A stretch of 35,985 nucleotides of DNA from an uncultured Spirochaetales bacterium (GCA_902797395.1 CADBSO010000042.1:1-35985); one strand, 5' to 3'. Counted from the first letter of the stretch, positions 7,570 through 16,247 are shown. Translations and numbers: made by a program. Notes: generated from the sequence alone by a model not told the origin.

Positions 7570-8796
7570 TCACTTGCTATTATCCTTCCCGTTTTTCCTA
7601 TCAAGAATAGCCTGAACTTTAGTCGGCAAACCAAAGAGGGCTATGAATCCGGCGGAATCCTTCTGATTGTAATCGCTCTCCGAGAAAGTTGCCAGTTCAG
7701 GATCATAGAGCGAATACTTGCTCTGAGTTCCAGCCCAAATGACATTGCCCTTATAAAGCTTGAGCTTGACGATTCCGGTAACATTCTCCTGCGTCTTCGC
7801 AACAAATGCGGAAAGCGCCTCTCTCAGTGGAGAGAACCACAAGCCATCATAAACGAGCTCGGCAAAACGAACGGCAAGCTTCTCCTTCTCATGATTGACA
7901 AGCTTGTCAAGGACAGCTTTCTCAAGAATCCTATGAGCCTTGTAAAGAATCTCTCCTCCCGGAGTCTCATATACCCCCCTGCACTTTATTCCAACAAGCC
8001 TGTTCTCAACTATATCGACAAGACCTATTCCGTTTGCCCCGCCTACCTTGTTGAGCTCAAGAATGAGATCCCTGGCGGACATCTTTTTCCCGTTATATGC
8101 AACGGGCACGCCCTTCTCGAATTCAAGCGTTATGTAAGTCGGCTTATCCGGAGCATCAATTGGAGAAACGCCCATTTCAAGGAACCCCTTCTTCTCATAC
8201 TGGGGCTCATTGGCGATGTCCTCCAAATCCATACCCTCATGCGAAAGATGCCACAAGTTCTTATCCTTCGAGTAGTTCGTGGTCCTGTCTATCTTCAGAG
8301 GAATGTTATGCTTCTCCGCATAATCAATCTCCTCCTCCCTGCTCTTTATGCTCCACTCCCTCCAAGGAGCGATCACGGGCATATCCGGAGCAAAATGCTT
8401 GAGAGCCAGCTCAAATCTGACCTGATCATTCCCCTTGCCCGTGCAGCCATGCGCGATAGCATCAACATTCTCCTTCAAAGCGACTTCGGCCAACGCCTTC
8501 GCTATGCACGGCCTGGCAGTGCTGGTTCCCAACAGATAATCCTCGTAAATCGCACCTGCCTGCATAGTGGGTATCACATAGTTGTCAACATAGTCGTCCG
8601 TAAGATCGAGAACATAGCATTTTGAAGCACCGGTCTTCAGGGCCTTTTCCTCTATCCCCTCAAGTTCATCATACTGTCCGACATTTCCGCAAACCGCAAT
8701 CACCTCCGCACCATACGTCTCCTTGAGATACGGTATGATGATTGAGGTGTCGAGTCCTCCGGAATAAGCCAAAGCAATCTTGTTTATCTTCTTCAT
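7570..8796 (-). CDS. argG: Argininosuccinate synthase
   Basis: 408 residues. It joins citrulline and aspartate with ATP to form argininosuccinate in the cytoplasm. The N-type ATP-pyrophosphatase P-loop AYSGGLDTS is at residues ~9-17. The conserved blocks [23 protein letters not shown] and APWREW follow at the expected places. The ATG at 8796 is preceded by GGGAGG at 7 nt. An in-frame ATG five codons upstream lies before that ribosome site and is rejected. It is 30 bp downstream of the amino-acid-binding lipoprotein gene and 27 bp upstream of argH. The earlier arginine genes (argB, argC, argD, argJ) are not in this window. Confidence 0.97.
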   Translation of the reverse strand: MKKINKIALAYSGGLDTSIIIPYLKETYGAEVIAVCGNVGQYDELEGIEEKALKTGASKCYVLDLTDDYVDNYVIPTMQAGAIYEDYLLGTSTARPCIAKALAEVALKENVDAIAHGCTGKGNDQVRFELALKHFAPDMPVIAPWREWSIKSREEEIDYAEKHNIPLKIDRTTNYSKDKNLWHLSHEGMDLEDIANEPQYEKKGFLEMGVSPIDAPDKPTYITLEFEKGVPVAYNGKKMSARDLILELNKVGGANGIGLVDIVENRLVGIKCRGVYETPGGEILYKAHRILEKAVLDKLVNHEKEKLAVRFAELVYDGLWFSPLREALSAFVAKTQENVTGIVKLKLYKGNVIWAGTQSKYSLYDPELATFSESDYNQKDSAGFIALFGLPTKVQAILDRKNGKDNSK

Positions 8797-8826
8797 AATC
8801 AAACCTCCCATTAAATCCTATTGCGC

Positions 8827-9630
8827 TCACTGCGCGGACGAATGCTCGCTGAATTCCTCAAAAAGCCTGTCTATCGTTCCATCACTCCTGAACTTATCCA
8901 GCCTTGCATTGATCGCATTCACCAATGTATCAGATCCCTTTGCCGCTATGAAAGCATATTCCTCATAAGAGAGCAAATCATCAAGCATTCGCAGCTTACT
9001 GGAATGATCCCTGTTATAAGCATCCACCATTCGCTTTCCAGTCACATTATCTATGGCCCACACGTCAACCTTCCCGGAAGCCAAAGCCAGTTCCGCCTCG
9101 GTATTGCTCTGATACGCATTCACATCGAGACCATTTTCGTTGCAGAACGTATCGCTCGTGGTTCCGGACTGAACCGAAACCTTCATGCCTTTAAGCTGAG
9201 ATGCGGACTTGATCGAGAGCGCCTTACCGCTGTCGCGGACAACCAATGCGATTCCAGTCCGAGTATACGGATTGCAAAACAGCACATTCCGCTTCCTCTC
9301 TTCAGTGATTGAAAATCCTGACACGCCCAAATCATATTTGCCGCTAACCACACTAGGTATTATCGCATCAAAATCAACACTCTCAACCTTGACTTTCACA
9401 CCGATATCCGCAGCTATTCTCTTGAACAGCTCTATCTCAATTCCAGTAATATTCCCATCCTTTTCAATGAATTCAAACGGAGGGAAATCCGGACTTGTAG
9501 CAATTGTTATCTCGCCCTTGCTTTTAATCGCAGCAAGCGAATCATTGGATTTCCTGCTACATGAGAAAAGAGAAAAGCAAGCCATCGAAACCGCCAAAAC
9601 CACAATAGCGAATCTATTGAAAACACTCAT
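8827..9630 (-). CDS. Amino-acid ABC transporter substrate-binding lipoprotein
   Basis: 267 residues. The N-terminal signal ends FSLFSCSRK, a lipobox with Cys near residue 24, so the protein is membrane-anchored outside the cytoplasmic membrane. The rest matches the family-3 solute-binding fold for polar amino acids: GEITIATSPDFPPFEF near residues 38-53, then GIEIELFKRIAADIG, FDAIIPSVVSGKYDLGVSG and SVQSGTT. The start is the ATG at 9630 with GGGG about 7 nt upstream. It heads a transcript continuing into argG and argH, suggesting arginine, citrulline or another urea-cycle amino acid as ligand, but this is inference. No permease or ATPase gene is adjacent. Confidence 0.9.
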   Translation of the reverse strand: MSVFNRFAIVVLAVSMACFSLFSCSRKSNDSLAAIKSKGEITIATSPDFPPFEFIEKDGNITGIEIELFKRIAADIGVKVKVESVDFDAIIPSVVSGKYDLGVSGFSITEERKRNVLFCNPYTRTGIALVVRDSGKALSIKSASQLKGMKVSVQSGTTSDTFCNENGLDVNAYQSNTEAELALASGKVDVWAIDNVTGKRMVDAYNRDHSSKLRMLDDLLSYEEYAFIAAKGSDTLVNAINARLDKFRSDGTIDRLFEEFSEHSSAQ

Positions 9631-9792
9631 CTGACACCCCATACAGTCTGATGCAAAACGTCCTCCGGTTCAAGAATCGGAATCCGCAAGCCCACACAAT
9701 GCGTCTCCAAATACCGACATCCGAACACGACTCGCCCTCGTGAGGGAAAATCCGGATTTCAGGTTTTCGGGAAACATCCCATGAAAAAATAT

Positions 9793-9819
9793 ATTATACC
9801 AACGCAACGGAAAAAGCAA
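9793..9819 (-). promoter_or_regulatory. Promoter of the binding-protein/argGH operon
   Basis: On the minus strand TTGCTT (9819-9814) and a perfect TATAAT (9798-9793) are separated by 15 bp. The predicted leader to the ATG at 9630 is about 155 nt, long enough for regulation. It contains a small hairpin, CCCTC-ACGA-GGG-type, near 9744-9755, but no riboswitch class that I recognise. Confidence 0.55.
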
Positions 9820-9892
9820 TAAAGAACCCGCGTGATCCTGCCAATGCGAATGTTTTCCACCCATAGCGCATATGAAGAGCAAAGCGCGACAG

Positions 9893-10993
9893 TCACCGAA
9901 CGGAATCGATGATGCCGCCAACCATGACAACGCCATCATCTCCGTAAACAACCGCGCTCTGTCCGCAGCAAGCAGATAAAACAGGGGTTTCAAATGCGAT
10001 TTCAAGCCTTTCGCCCAAGATGCGGAACCTGCATGGCGATGGCTTTCCGGCCGACCTGATTTTCGCAAAACCGTCATGGTATTCCCGGTACTCCCCATTC
10101 GCCATTTCCTCGCTTATCCCCATAAAGGAAAGATTCGAAGCGCTTACCTCGTGATTCTTTGTCAATTCGCTAGCGCCAACAACAACCTCATTGCGCTCCG
10201 GCACGATCGATATGACATACAACGGATGCGCGCTGCCGCCAATGCCAAGTCCCTTGCGCTGGCCGATAGTATAGTTCCAATATCCATCATGACTGCCAAC
10301 GACTTTTCCATCGCAATCGACTATATTGCCCTTTCTAGGCGGAAGATTCAGCAAATCCGCATAATCTCCGGAGTAGAAATCCATACTTTCCGATTGGCCT
10401 TCCGGATGAAAACCGAGAGCCACATCAATCTTCCTGACCTCCGCTTTAGTCATGCCTCCCAAAGGAAACATCACCATTCCAAGCTGCTCCTGATGAAGCC
10501 TATGAAGAAAATAGCTCTGATCCTTGAAATCATCCTTAGCCCTAGCTATAGCGAATCTGCCGTTCTTCCGAACAACCCTGGCATAATGGCCAGTGGCAAA
10601 GAAATCAAAAGCGATTCCCGCCTTCCTGGCGCTTTCAACCATTGCGCCGAATTTTATCTTCTCATTGCAAAGCACGCAAGGATTCGGAGTCCTGCCGGCA
10701 GCATATTCGCTTCTAAAATCACCAAGAACGATTTTCTCATAAGCATCGGATACATCAAGAACGAAATGGCTTATTCCCAGCTTGCGACATATTTCAGCGC
10801 TTTTCTCGACATCCTTCTTCTCATTAGGAGAAAAGCACGCATCAGCAACAATGCTGGAAACAGGATGCGGGCCGTTCCTCCACAACGTCATAGTCACGCC
10901 CTGAACATCATAGCCCTGACTTGCCAGCAAATGCGCCGTTACGGAGGAATCTATTCCGCCGCTCATTCCCACCAGAACTTTTTTTCCGCCCAT
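9893..10993 (-). CDS. mnmA: tRNA-uridine 2-sulfurtransferase MnmA (atypical cysteines)
   Basis: 366 residues. MnmA adenylates and thiolates U34 of the Lys, Glu and Gln tRNAs. The PP-loop GMSGGIDSSV is at residues 9-18, ATGHYAR and DQSYFLHRL are present, and YTIGQRKGLGIGG marks the central domain. The first catalytic segment reads TPNPCVLCNEKIKF, with two cysteines in C-x2-C. The second catalytic cysteine, normally in SQDICFI, is absent: this protein has ESMDFYSGDY there. ATP and tRNA binding look intact, so sulfur transfer may use a variant mechanism. The ATG has GAGG 7-8 nt upstream. It follows the NYN gene by 29 bp. Confidence 0.93.
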   Translation of the reverse strand: MGGKKVLVGMSGGIDSSVTAHLLASQGYDVQGVTMTLWRNGPHPVSSIVADACFSPNEKKDVEKSAEICRKLGISHFVLDVSDAYEKIVLGDFRSEYAAGRTPNPCVLCNEKIKFGAMVESARKAGIAFDFFATGHYARVVRKNGRFAIARAKDDFKDQSYFLHRLHQEQLGMVMFPLGGMTKAEVRKIDVALGFHPEGQSESMDFYSGDYADLLNLPPRKGNIVDCDGKVVGSHDGYWNYTIGQRKGLGIGGSAHPLYVISIVPERNEVVVGASELTKNHEVSASNLSFMGISEEMANGEYREYHDGFAKIRSAGKPSPCRFRILGERLEIAFETPVLSACCGQSAVVYGDDGVVMVGGIIDSVR

Positions 10994-11022
10994 ATGAAAA
11001 CCTCAAAAATCAAGTGCAAAAG

Positions 11023-11751
11023 CTAAACCAGCATCCTGTATTGGATTATGCTTCCGCCACCCTTTGACTTTATCTCCCTGGTGTCAAAAAAATTCCTGTA
11101 TTTCTCCACCAGCGCGGAAAACTTCGAAACCCCATAATCCTTTATCGAGAAATCCGGGTTCACCCTTTTTATGTAATTGCCCGCATTTCCAAGATCAGTA
11201 AAACCATCATCATCCTGCCAAGTCTCAGCAGCGGTTCTGAAAAGGGCAATCAGCTCCCTCTCGCGCTCCGTAAGCCTTTTAACCTGTTCGGGTTCGCCCT
11301 TGTTGTCCTCAATCTCATTCAAATCTATGAATGTATCGCAAGCATTTATGAACGACTTGGACGTATTCTTCAGCCCAACACCAATGACCAAGCTTCCAGT
11401 CTCCCTGATTTTCAATGCTAAGGGAGTGAAATCACTGTCCCCGGATACTATCGCAAAACAATTGCAATTGGAGGTATACAGGAAATCCATCGCATCTATG
11501 ATCAGCGCTATGTCAGTCGCATTCTTCTTAGTAGTGTAATCAATCTGATGTATTGGCTTTATCGCATATTTGTTGAAGATTCCATCCCATTTCTTCAATG
11601 CGGCTTTCGTCCAATTGCCGTACGCCCTCTTTATGATTATCCTTCCAAAAGTCGATACCCTGTTTATAAGCAGACCAATATTCTTATATTGCGCATTGTC
11701 CGCATCTATCAGCAATGCGATCTGCATATCATTTTCATTTGATTGCTGCAT
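11023..11751 (-). CDS. NYN-domain ribonuclease-like protein with C-terminal LOTUS/OST-HTH domain
   Basis: About 242 residues from the ATG at 11751. Residues ~8-140 are a NYN (LabA/DUF88, PIN-like) domain: ALLIDADNAQ carries the first acidic residues, KKNATDIALIIDAMDFLY the middle ones, and IVSGDSDFTPLALKIRETG the third. The acidic metal-site residues are all kept. Residues ~165-240 (RERELIALFRTAAETWQDDD through SKFSALVEKYRNFFDTR) form a LOTUS/OST-HTH RNA-binding domain. The pairing suggests an RNA-directed nuclease, with substrate unknown. No Shine-Dalgarno is evident before the ATG. An upstream in-frame TTG at 11772 is the alternative start. It lies 44 bp after metA. Confidence 0.87.
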   Translation of the reverse strand: MQQSNENDMQIALLIDADNAQYKNIGLLINRVSTFGRIIIKRAYGNWTKAALKKWDGIFNKYAIKPIHQIDYTTKKNATDIALIIDAMDFLYTSNCNCFAIVSGDSDFTPLALKIRETGSLVIGVGLKNTSKSFINACDTFIDLNEIEDNKGEPEQVKRLTERERELIALFRTAAETWQDDDGFTDLGNAGNYIKRVNPDFSIKDYGVSKFSALVEKYRNFFDTREIKSKGGGSIIQYRMLV

Positions 11752-11795
11752 AATCGTGTAAGGATAGCACAAAATGAAATTTTATGAAAGTGCTC

Positions 11796-12698
11796 TCAAA
11801 TCAGATACGGCGTGACCTGATACACATAATGATTGAGCCAATTCATATAAATAAGGTTGCCCGTGGAACACCATGACATATTGATTCCGGAGCAAGCATC
11901 ATCAAGATAGTAATTCTCGGGCTTATGCATCGGAATTCCCTTCGCCAGATCGCGCTTGTACTCCGTATCAAGCGTATCGCGATCATACTCGACATGTCCC
12001 AAAATGAAGATCGAGCGCTCATCTTTTGATTTTATGATTCCGGGACCAGCCGCCGGAGAATACGCAAGCATCTCCAAATCATCATTCGCCAAAATATCCC
12101 TGTCACTCACAGCGGAGCGAATGGAATGCGGCATGCAGAATTCGTCATCCGTGCCTTTCAGCAGTTTCTCGCCAAATGTGGTCTTATGGTGCCTGTATAT
12201 CCCAAACAGCTTCTGCTTCAATGGCGTCTTGCGTATTCCGTTGAAATGATACAATGCGGCCAATGCGCTCCAGCATATGAAAATCGTACTGGTGACATGC
12301 TTCTTCGTATAATCGAATACCGTTGTCAGCTCCTTCCAATATGCCACATCCTTGAAATCTATATCCTCAACCGGCGCGCCAGTGATGATCATACCATCAT
12401 AATTCCTATCTGACACATCGCTGAACGACTTGTAGAATTTCTCCAAGTGCTCTATGGGAGTATGCCGCCCGACATAACTCTCCGTTGAAAGAAGGGTTAT
12501 GTTCACCTGCAGCGGGGAGTTGGACAAAAGCCGCATCAGCTGCGTCTCCGTCACAGCCTTCAGCGGCATAAGATTAAGTATGGCAATCTCAAGAGGCCTG
12601 ATATCCTGGCTGCGAGCGCGCCTGGCGCTCATAACCTGGATATTCTCCGACTTGAGAATCGAATATGCGGGAAGCGTATCAGGAATGACTATCGCCAT
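11796..12698 (-). CDS. metA: Homoserine O-acyltransferase MetA, probably acetyl-specific
   Basis: 300 residues. It activates homoserine for methionine synthesis. The nucleophile segment is FICWSALAALYHFNG, keeping the catalytic Cys near residue 142 but with WSALA where WGAQA is usual. FILGHVEYDRDTLDTEY supplies the His-x-Glu pair. The specificity segment reads ITGAPVEDIDF: glutamate at this position is known to mark acetyl-CoA-using MetA enzymes, whereas succinyl-specific enzymes have glycine (GAPLG). That fits the adjacent O-acetylhomoserine sulfhydrylase. The ATG shares one base with the metY stop (TGATG), so the two genes are translationally coupled. Confidence 0.94.
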   Translation of the reverse strand: MAIVIPDTLPAYSILKSENIQVMSARRARSQDIRPLEIAILNLMPLKAVTETQLMRLLSNSPLQVNITLLSTESYVGRHTPIEHLEKFYKSFSDVSDRNYDGMIITGAPVEDIDFKDVAYWKELTTVFDYTKKHVTSTIFICWSALAALYHFNGIRKTPLKQKLFGIYRHHKTTFGEKLLKGTDDEFCMPHSIRSAVSDRDILANDDLEMLAYSPAAGPGIIKSKDERSIFILGHVEYDRDTLDTEYKRDLAKGIPMHKPENYYLDDACSGINMSWCSTGNLIYMNWLNHYVYQVTPYLI

Positions 12699-13984
12699 CA
12701 GATTTTTCCGATTGCCTGCTCAAGATCCTCGATAAGATCATTCGCATCCTCTATTCCGCACGAAAACCTCACAAGCTCCGGAGTGACTCCGCACGCTCGA
12801 AGCTGATCATCGGTCAGTTGCCTATGCGTTGCATTGGCAGGATGCAAACAACAGCTTCTGGCATCAGCCACATGCGTCTCAATCGCCGTAACCTTCAATG
12901 CGGCCATAAGCTTCTCAGCAGCCTTCCTTCCGCCTTTCGGGCCAAATGCCAAAACGCCGCAGCTTCCATTCGGAAGATATTTCTGAGCAAGCTCATAGCA
13001 TCTATCACCCTTCAAGGACGGATACTTTACCCAGTCTATCTTAGGGTTGCTCGATAGGTATTCGGCAACCTTCAGGGCATTGCTGCAATGCCTTTCCATT
13101 CTGACATGCAAGCTCTCCAAGCCAAGATTGATATAAAAAGCATGCTGAGGAGACTGTATCGCCCCGAAATCACGCATCAGCTGAGCAGTGGCCTTGGTTA
13201 TGAAAGCGCCCTTATTGCCAAACTTGGTCGCATATGTTATGCCATGATAGCTCTCATCAGGAGTGCAGAACCCGGGAAACTTGTCCTTATGAGCCATCCA
13301 ATCGAAATTACCGGCATCAACTATCACCCCGCCGACGCTAACGCCATGGCCGTCTATGTATTTTGTTGTGGAATGCATGACTATATCCGCACCCCATTCT
13401 ATAGGACGGCAATTCACAGGAGTCGCAAACGTATTGTCTATTATAAACGGAACGCCATGCTTATGAGCGGTTTTTGCAAAAAGCTCTATATCCAGCACAT
13501 CTAAAGACGGATTCGAAATGGTCTCACCAAAAACAGCCTTGGTATTTGGTCTGAATGCGGCATCTATTTCCGCCTCCGTGGAAAACGGACTTATGAATGT
13601 GAAATCTATGCCCATCTTCTTCATGGTCACAGCAAAAAGATTGAATGTTCCTCCATAGATTGCGCTGCTGCAAACAACATGATCGCCTGCATTAGCCAAA
13701 TTGAATATGGAAAAAAAGCTTGCCGCCTGGCCGGAAGAGGTAAGCATTGCCGCGCTGCCGCCTTCAAGTTCGCATATTTTCGACGCAACCAAGTCATTCG
13801 TAGGGTTCTGCAAACGAGTGTAGAAATACCCGCTCGCTTCCAAATCGAACAACTTGCCCATATCCTCGCTCGTATCATATTTGAATGTTGTGGACTGATA
13901 TATGGGAACCTGTCTCGGCTCTCCGTTCTTCGGGCTGTATCCGCCCTGTACGCATATGGTGTTTATTCTTCTCTTGCTTTCCAT
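12698..13984 (-). CDS. metY: O-acetylhomoserine sulfhydrylase
   Basis: 428 residues. A PLP enzyme of the Cys/Met family that makes homocysteine from O-acetylhomoserine and sulfide. The PLP-lysine motif MHSTTKYIDGHG is near residue 206. QSTTFKYDTSEDM, GYFYTRLQNPTND, SSGQAA and ETISNPSLDVLD are typical. The length (~430) and the insertion DAGNFDWMAHKDKFPGF favour the MetY branch over cystathionine synthase (~380). The start is the ATG at 13984, 4-6 nt after AGGAGGAG. An in-frame TTG six codons earlier overlaps that ribosome site and is rejected. With metA it gives direct sulfhydrylation to homocysteine. Confidence 0.95.
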   Translation of the reverse strand: MESKRRINTICVQGGYSPKNGEPRQVPIYQSTTFKYDTSEDMGKLFDLEASGYFYTRLQNPTNDLVASKICELEGGSAAMLTSSGQAASFFSIFNLANAGDHVVCSSAIYGGTFNLFAVTMKKMGIDFTFISPFSTEAEIDAAFRPNTKAVFGETISNPSLDVLDIELFAKTAHKHGVPFIIDNTFATPVNCRPIEWGADIVMHSTTKYIDGHGVSVGGVIVDAGNFDWMAHKDKFPGFCTPDESYHGITYATKFGNKGAFITKATAQLMRDFGAIQSPQHAFYINLGLESLHVRMERHCSNALKVAEYLSSNPKIDWVKYPSLKGDRCYELAQKYLPNGSCGVLAFGPKGGRKAAEKLMAALKVTAIETHVADARSCCLHPANATHRQLTDDQLRACGVTPELVRFSCGIEDANDLIEDLEQAIGKI

Positions 13985-14022
13985 GATCCGCTCCTCCTGC
14001 AAGTTCTCTGCGGTTTGATAGC

Positions 14023-14050
14023 ATTATATTTCTTAACAAAAAAAATTCAA
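14023..14050 (-). promoter_or_regulatory. Promoter of metY-metA
   Basis: On the minus strand TTGAAT (14050-14045), a 16-bp spacer and a perfect TATAAT (14028-14023). The ATG of metY lies 38 nt downstream with a strong ribosome site between. I see no SAM riboswitch in the short leader. Confidence 0.65.
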
Positions 14051-14069
14051 GAGCATCGTCCCTGAAACC

Positions 14070-15104
14070 TCAGAAACGCGAATACAGATCATCGCTTCTG
14101 AGCGTATCCTTGCAAACCCGCTTCACCGATATGTCTCCGATTTGCGAACCTTGAACAACATGGAACCTGACCATCATGGCATCCGAGAATCCGCTGCCCG
14201 GCATGACCATAGGAACATCATTTTCCTCGATGTCTTTCACAACGTCCTGGCATTTGCCGCGTATTGTCGGATCGCAATTCACTATCAAGTCAACATTTTT
14301 AATGTTCTCCATAAGCATCTGAATGCTAGGATACATGCGCGTCATCTCATCATCCGTTCTCATGTTGCTGAGCAGGACTATATAATCAACGACCTTGTCA
14401 AGCGAATTTATATCAATCTGAAGATTTTTGAAATCAATCTCTGCGGTCAAATCAAACATGCTTTCGGAATTATCCTCAGCCTTCACATTCCATGTAACGC
14501 CAATCACCGCGATTTTAAATCCGTTCACATTGAAAATCTTGAACTTGTCCGTTATGTTATCCCCAGCCTTAACATTCTGCGATACGAAAAAAACCTGCTC
14601 TTTCGACTGCTCCGAAGATATTGACGCATCATCAGAAATATTCATAAGTATCTTGCCGCCATATGACATGTCATATCTTCCTATATTCATAGCATTGTAA
14701 CCCAATTTTTTCGCCAAGGAAACAGCATAATAGCTGCTGCTCGCACTATCCTGCGAACTGTCATCGTAAAGCCCTATTCCATAAGCGAAATTCCCGGCAT
14801 CAAGAAGCAGCGTATTCGGATTGACTCTCCTGGCGTTCTCGGAAAGAAATGCCAATCCGCTCAATCCCAAATCATTCTCGTTTTCAACACGATTGTTAAT
14901 GGAGGCATCTCCTGTTGCAATCAGGCAAACATCAAAATTCCTGTTCTCACGAGGATTATCCGGCTTTCCCGAAATCACATGCTGACGAACACGGACAGTC
15001 TTGCCGATATTCTTGCTTTCACTGGAACCACCTGCAAAAGACATTGGCAAAAATACGCAAAAAAACGAAATCAGCATCAAAGCTCTCTTCAACAACACTC
15101 TCAT
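14070..15104 (-). CDS. Exported pseudo-5'-nucleotidase, short paralogue
   Basis: 344 residues from the ATG at 15104 (GGAGG, 5 nt upstream). A signal peptide ends MSFAGGSSES. The rest is clearly paralogous to the 557-residue protein at 16248-17921: shared blocks include FDVxxxATGD, GYNAMNxGRxDxxYG, KFKIFN, GFKIxVIG, INSLxxVVDYxVLLSN. The fold is that of the calcineurin-like domain of UshA/5'-nucleotidases, but the metal ligands are gone: DxHG is ATGD, the GD motif is GN, GNHE is GRYD, GHTH is NCDP. It also lacks the C-terminal nucleotide-binding domain. It is therefore probably a non-catalytic surface or periplasmic protein. It starts 16 bp after the CLC gene. Confidence 0.8.
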   Translation of the reverse strand: MRVLLKRALMLISFFCVFLPMSFAGGSSESKNIGKTVRVRQHVISGKPDNPRENRNFDVCLIATGDASINNRVENENDLGLSGLAFLSENARRVNPNTLLLDAGNFAYGIGLYDDSSQDSASSSYYAVSLAKKLGYNAMNIGRYDMSYGGKILMNISDDASISSEQSKEQVFFVSQNVKAGDNITDKFKIFNVNGFKIAVIGVTWNVKAEDNSESMFDLTAEIDFKNLQIDINSLDKVVDYIVLLSNMRTDDEMTRMYPSIQMLMENIKNVDLIVNCDPTIRGKCQDVVKDIEENDVPMVMPGSGFSDAMMVRFHVVQGSQIGDISVKRVCKDTLRSDDLYSRF

Positions 15105-15120
15105 GATACCTCCAAACATG

Positions 15121-16182
15121 TTATAAAAAATTCGCCAGCAGCGACTCGACAAGAAGCATAAAAGACGTATATGGTATCTTCTTGCCGCATGCCAAACTTG
15201 CGAACGCCCCGAAAACAGGCATGGCAATGGAATTCATTCCAGCCAACCTTGCTACGAAAGCGCCGGATAGGAACCCGATCACCAAAAACGGTACGAACTC
15301 GCCTCCGGCAAATCCTGCGGATACGCATAATGCCGTAAGCACCACCTTAGCCAATATGGAAAAAAGCAGGATCCCAGCTTCCAATCCAAGCGTTTGACAG
15401 GAAAAAAAGCTTACGGAAAGCCCATTCACATATCTGTTTCCTATTACATTAAAAGAAACAAACGACAATGCCAAAGCAGCAATCGACAGCAAGATCACAT
15501 CCTCGCTGTCAAATTTCTCCGATCTCGATGCGATCAGCTTCCTCAGTTTCACATAACCCAATGATACAACACCAGCAAAAGCAGCTGATGCGAAAACAAG
15601 AATGAAAAACCGAAACGATATCCTATCATCAGCAGCCAACGCAAAACGCAAAGGCCGCATTCCGACGAGCCGTGAAAAAGCAAAAGCGCAGGCAGCCGTA
15701 ACAACAATCATGGGAATATCGTGCAGCCTCGGCTTGAATTCCCTTTCCTCAATGCAGAATGCGATTCCGCTTATCGGAGTGGAGAACAAGGATGAGAATG
15801 CCGCAAGGCAACCAAGCATATCCGACTTCCTTCCGGATCTCATACCCATGCGCTTCAATACGCGACGAGACAGATCCTTTCCAAGTTCTATCCCAACAGC
15901 CTCCTTACCGACAGATGCTCCGCAAAAATGGGAAACCCAAGTTGCCACAACATCGACGTAGGCCTTCACGCCCTTGAAACCGCACCTTCTCCTGATAGTC
16001 ATTATCACTGCTGCTCCAACCGGCATGGCAAGAAGCAAATACGAGCAATCAATCGCAAATTCGCTAATTGATTCAATAACAAAAGCATAGAGGCAGCACG
16101 CCGCAGATGTGAGAATCGACGCCACAATCCATTTCGTGGAATCAAGTGCCATTATCTTAATGCCGGAAAAGGCGAACCGCAT
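15121..16182 (-). CDS. Shortened CLC transporter, nearest the CLC-F (fluoride/proton) type
   Basis: 353 residues with about nine hydrophobic segments. WVSHFCGASVGKEAVGIELG matches the CLC segment containing the gating glutamate (GREG) and most resembles CLC-F exchangers, which have THLFGGSAGREGTAVQMG. GGEFVPFLVIGFLSGAF matches the second conserved CLC loop, and VFGAFASLACGKKIPYTSFMLLVESL the late GAxxxTPI…E segment. Compared with typical proteins of >400 residues, the region before the GREG motif is short (the CLC-F EGGNN-type segment is missing) and the protein stops right after the late glutamate helix. It may be a reduced or degenerating exchanger. The ATG has GGAG 9 nt upstream. Confidence 0.72.
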   Translation of the reverse strand: MRFAFSGIKIMALDSTKWIVASILTSAACCLYAFVIESISEFAIDCSYLLLAMPVGAAVIMTIRRRCGFKGVKAYVDVVATWVSHFCGASVGKEAVGIELGKDLSRRVLKRMGMRSGRKSDMLGCLAAFSSLFSTPISGIAFCIEEREFKPRLHDIPMIVVTAACAFAFSRLVGMRPLRFALAADDRISFRFFILVFASAAFAGVVSLGYVKLRKLIASRSEKFDSEDVILLSIAALALSFVSFNVIGNRYVNGLSVSFFSCQTLGLEAGILLFSILAKVVLTALCVSAGFAGGEFVPFLVIGFLSGAFVARLAGMNSIAMPVFGAFASLACGKKIPYTSFMLLVESLLANFL

Positions 16183-16195
16183 AAAAGCGCTCCAT

Positions 16196-16222
16196 AAAAA
16201 AAAACACAGCCCGAAGGCTGTG
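16196..16222 (-). terminator. Intrinsic terminator after the long pseudo-nucleotidase gene
   Basis: On the minus strand a perfect 7-bp stem CACAGCC/GGCTGTG closed by a TTCG loop (the very stable cUUCGg tetraloop) is followed by nine T residues. It starts 25 bp after the stop codon at 16248 and ends 13 bp before the CLC start codon, so it separates or attenuates these two genes. Confidence 0.9.
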
Positions 16223-16247
16223 CCATATCAGACAATCTGATCTGAAA

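Noticed and set aside
7378..8625. Long plus-strand frame opposite argH/argG (415 codons)
   Set aside because: It is antisense to two certain enzymes and shows no domain. Similar long antisense frames lie opposite aroA, mnmA, rlpA and the acyl-CoA ligase, so they reflect codon bias.
9643..9892. Possible T-box or arginine riboswitch in the long leader of the binding-protein operon
   Set aside because: I see no T-box core or other known class, only a small hairpin.
16183..16247. Possible fluoride riboswitch before the CLC gene
   Set aside because: The 65-bp gap is filled by the intrinsic terminator of the preceding gene, and no riboswitch core is seen.
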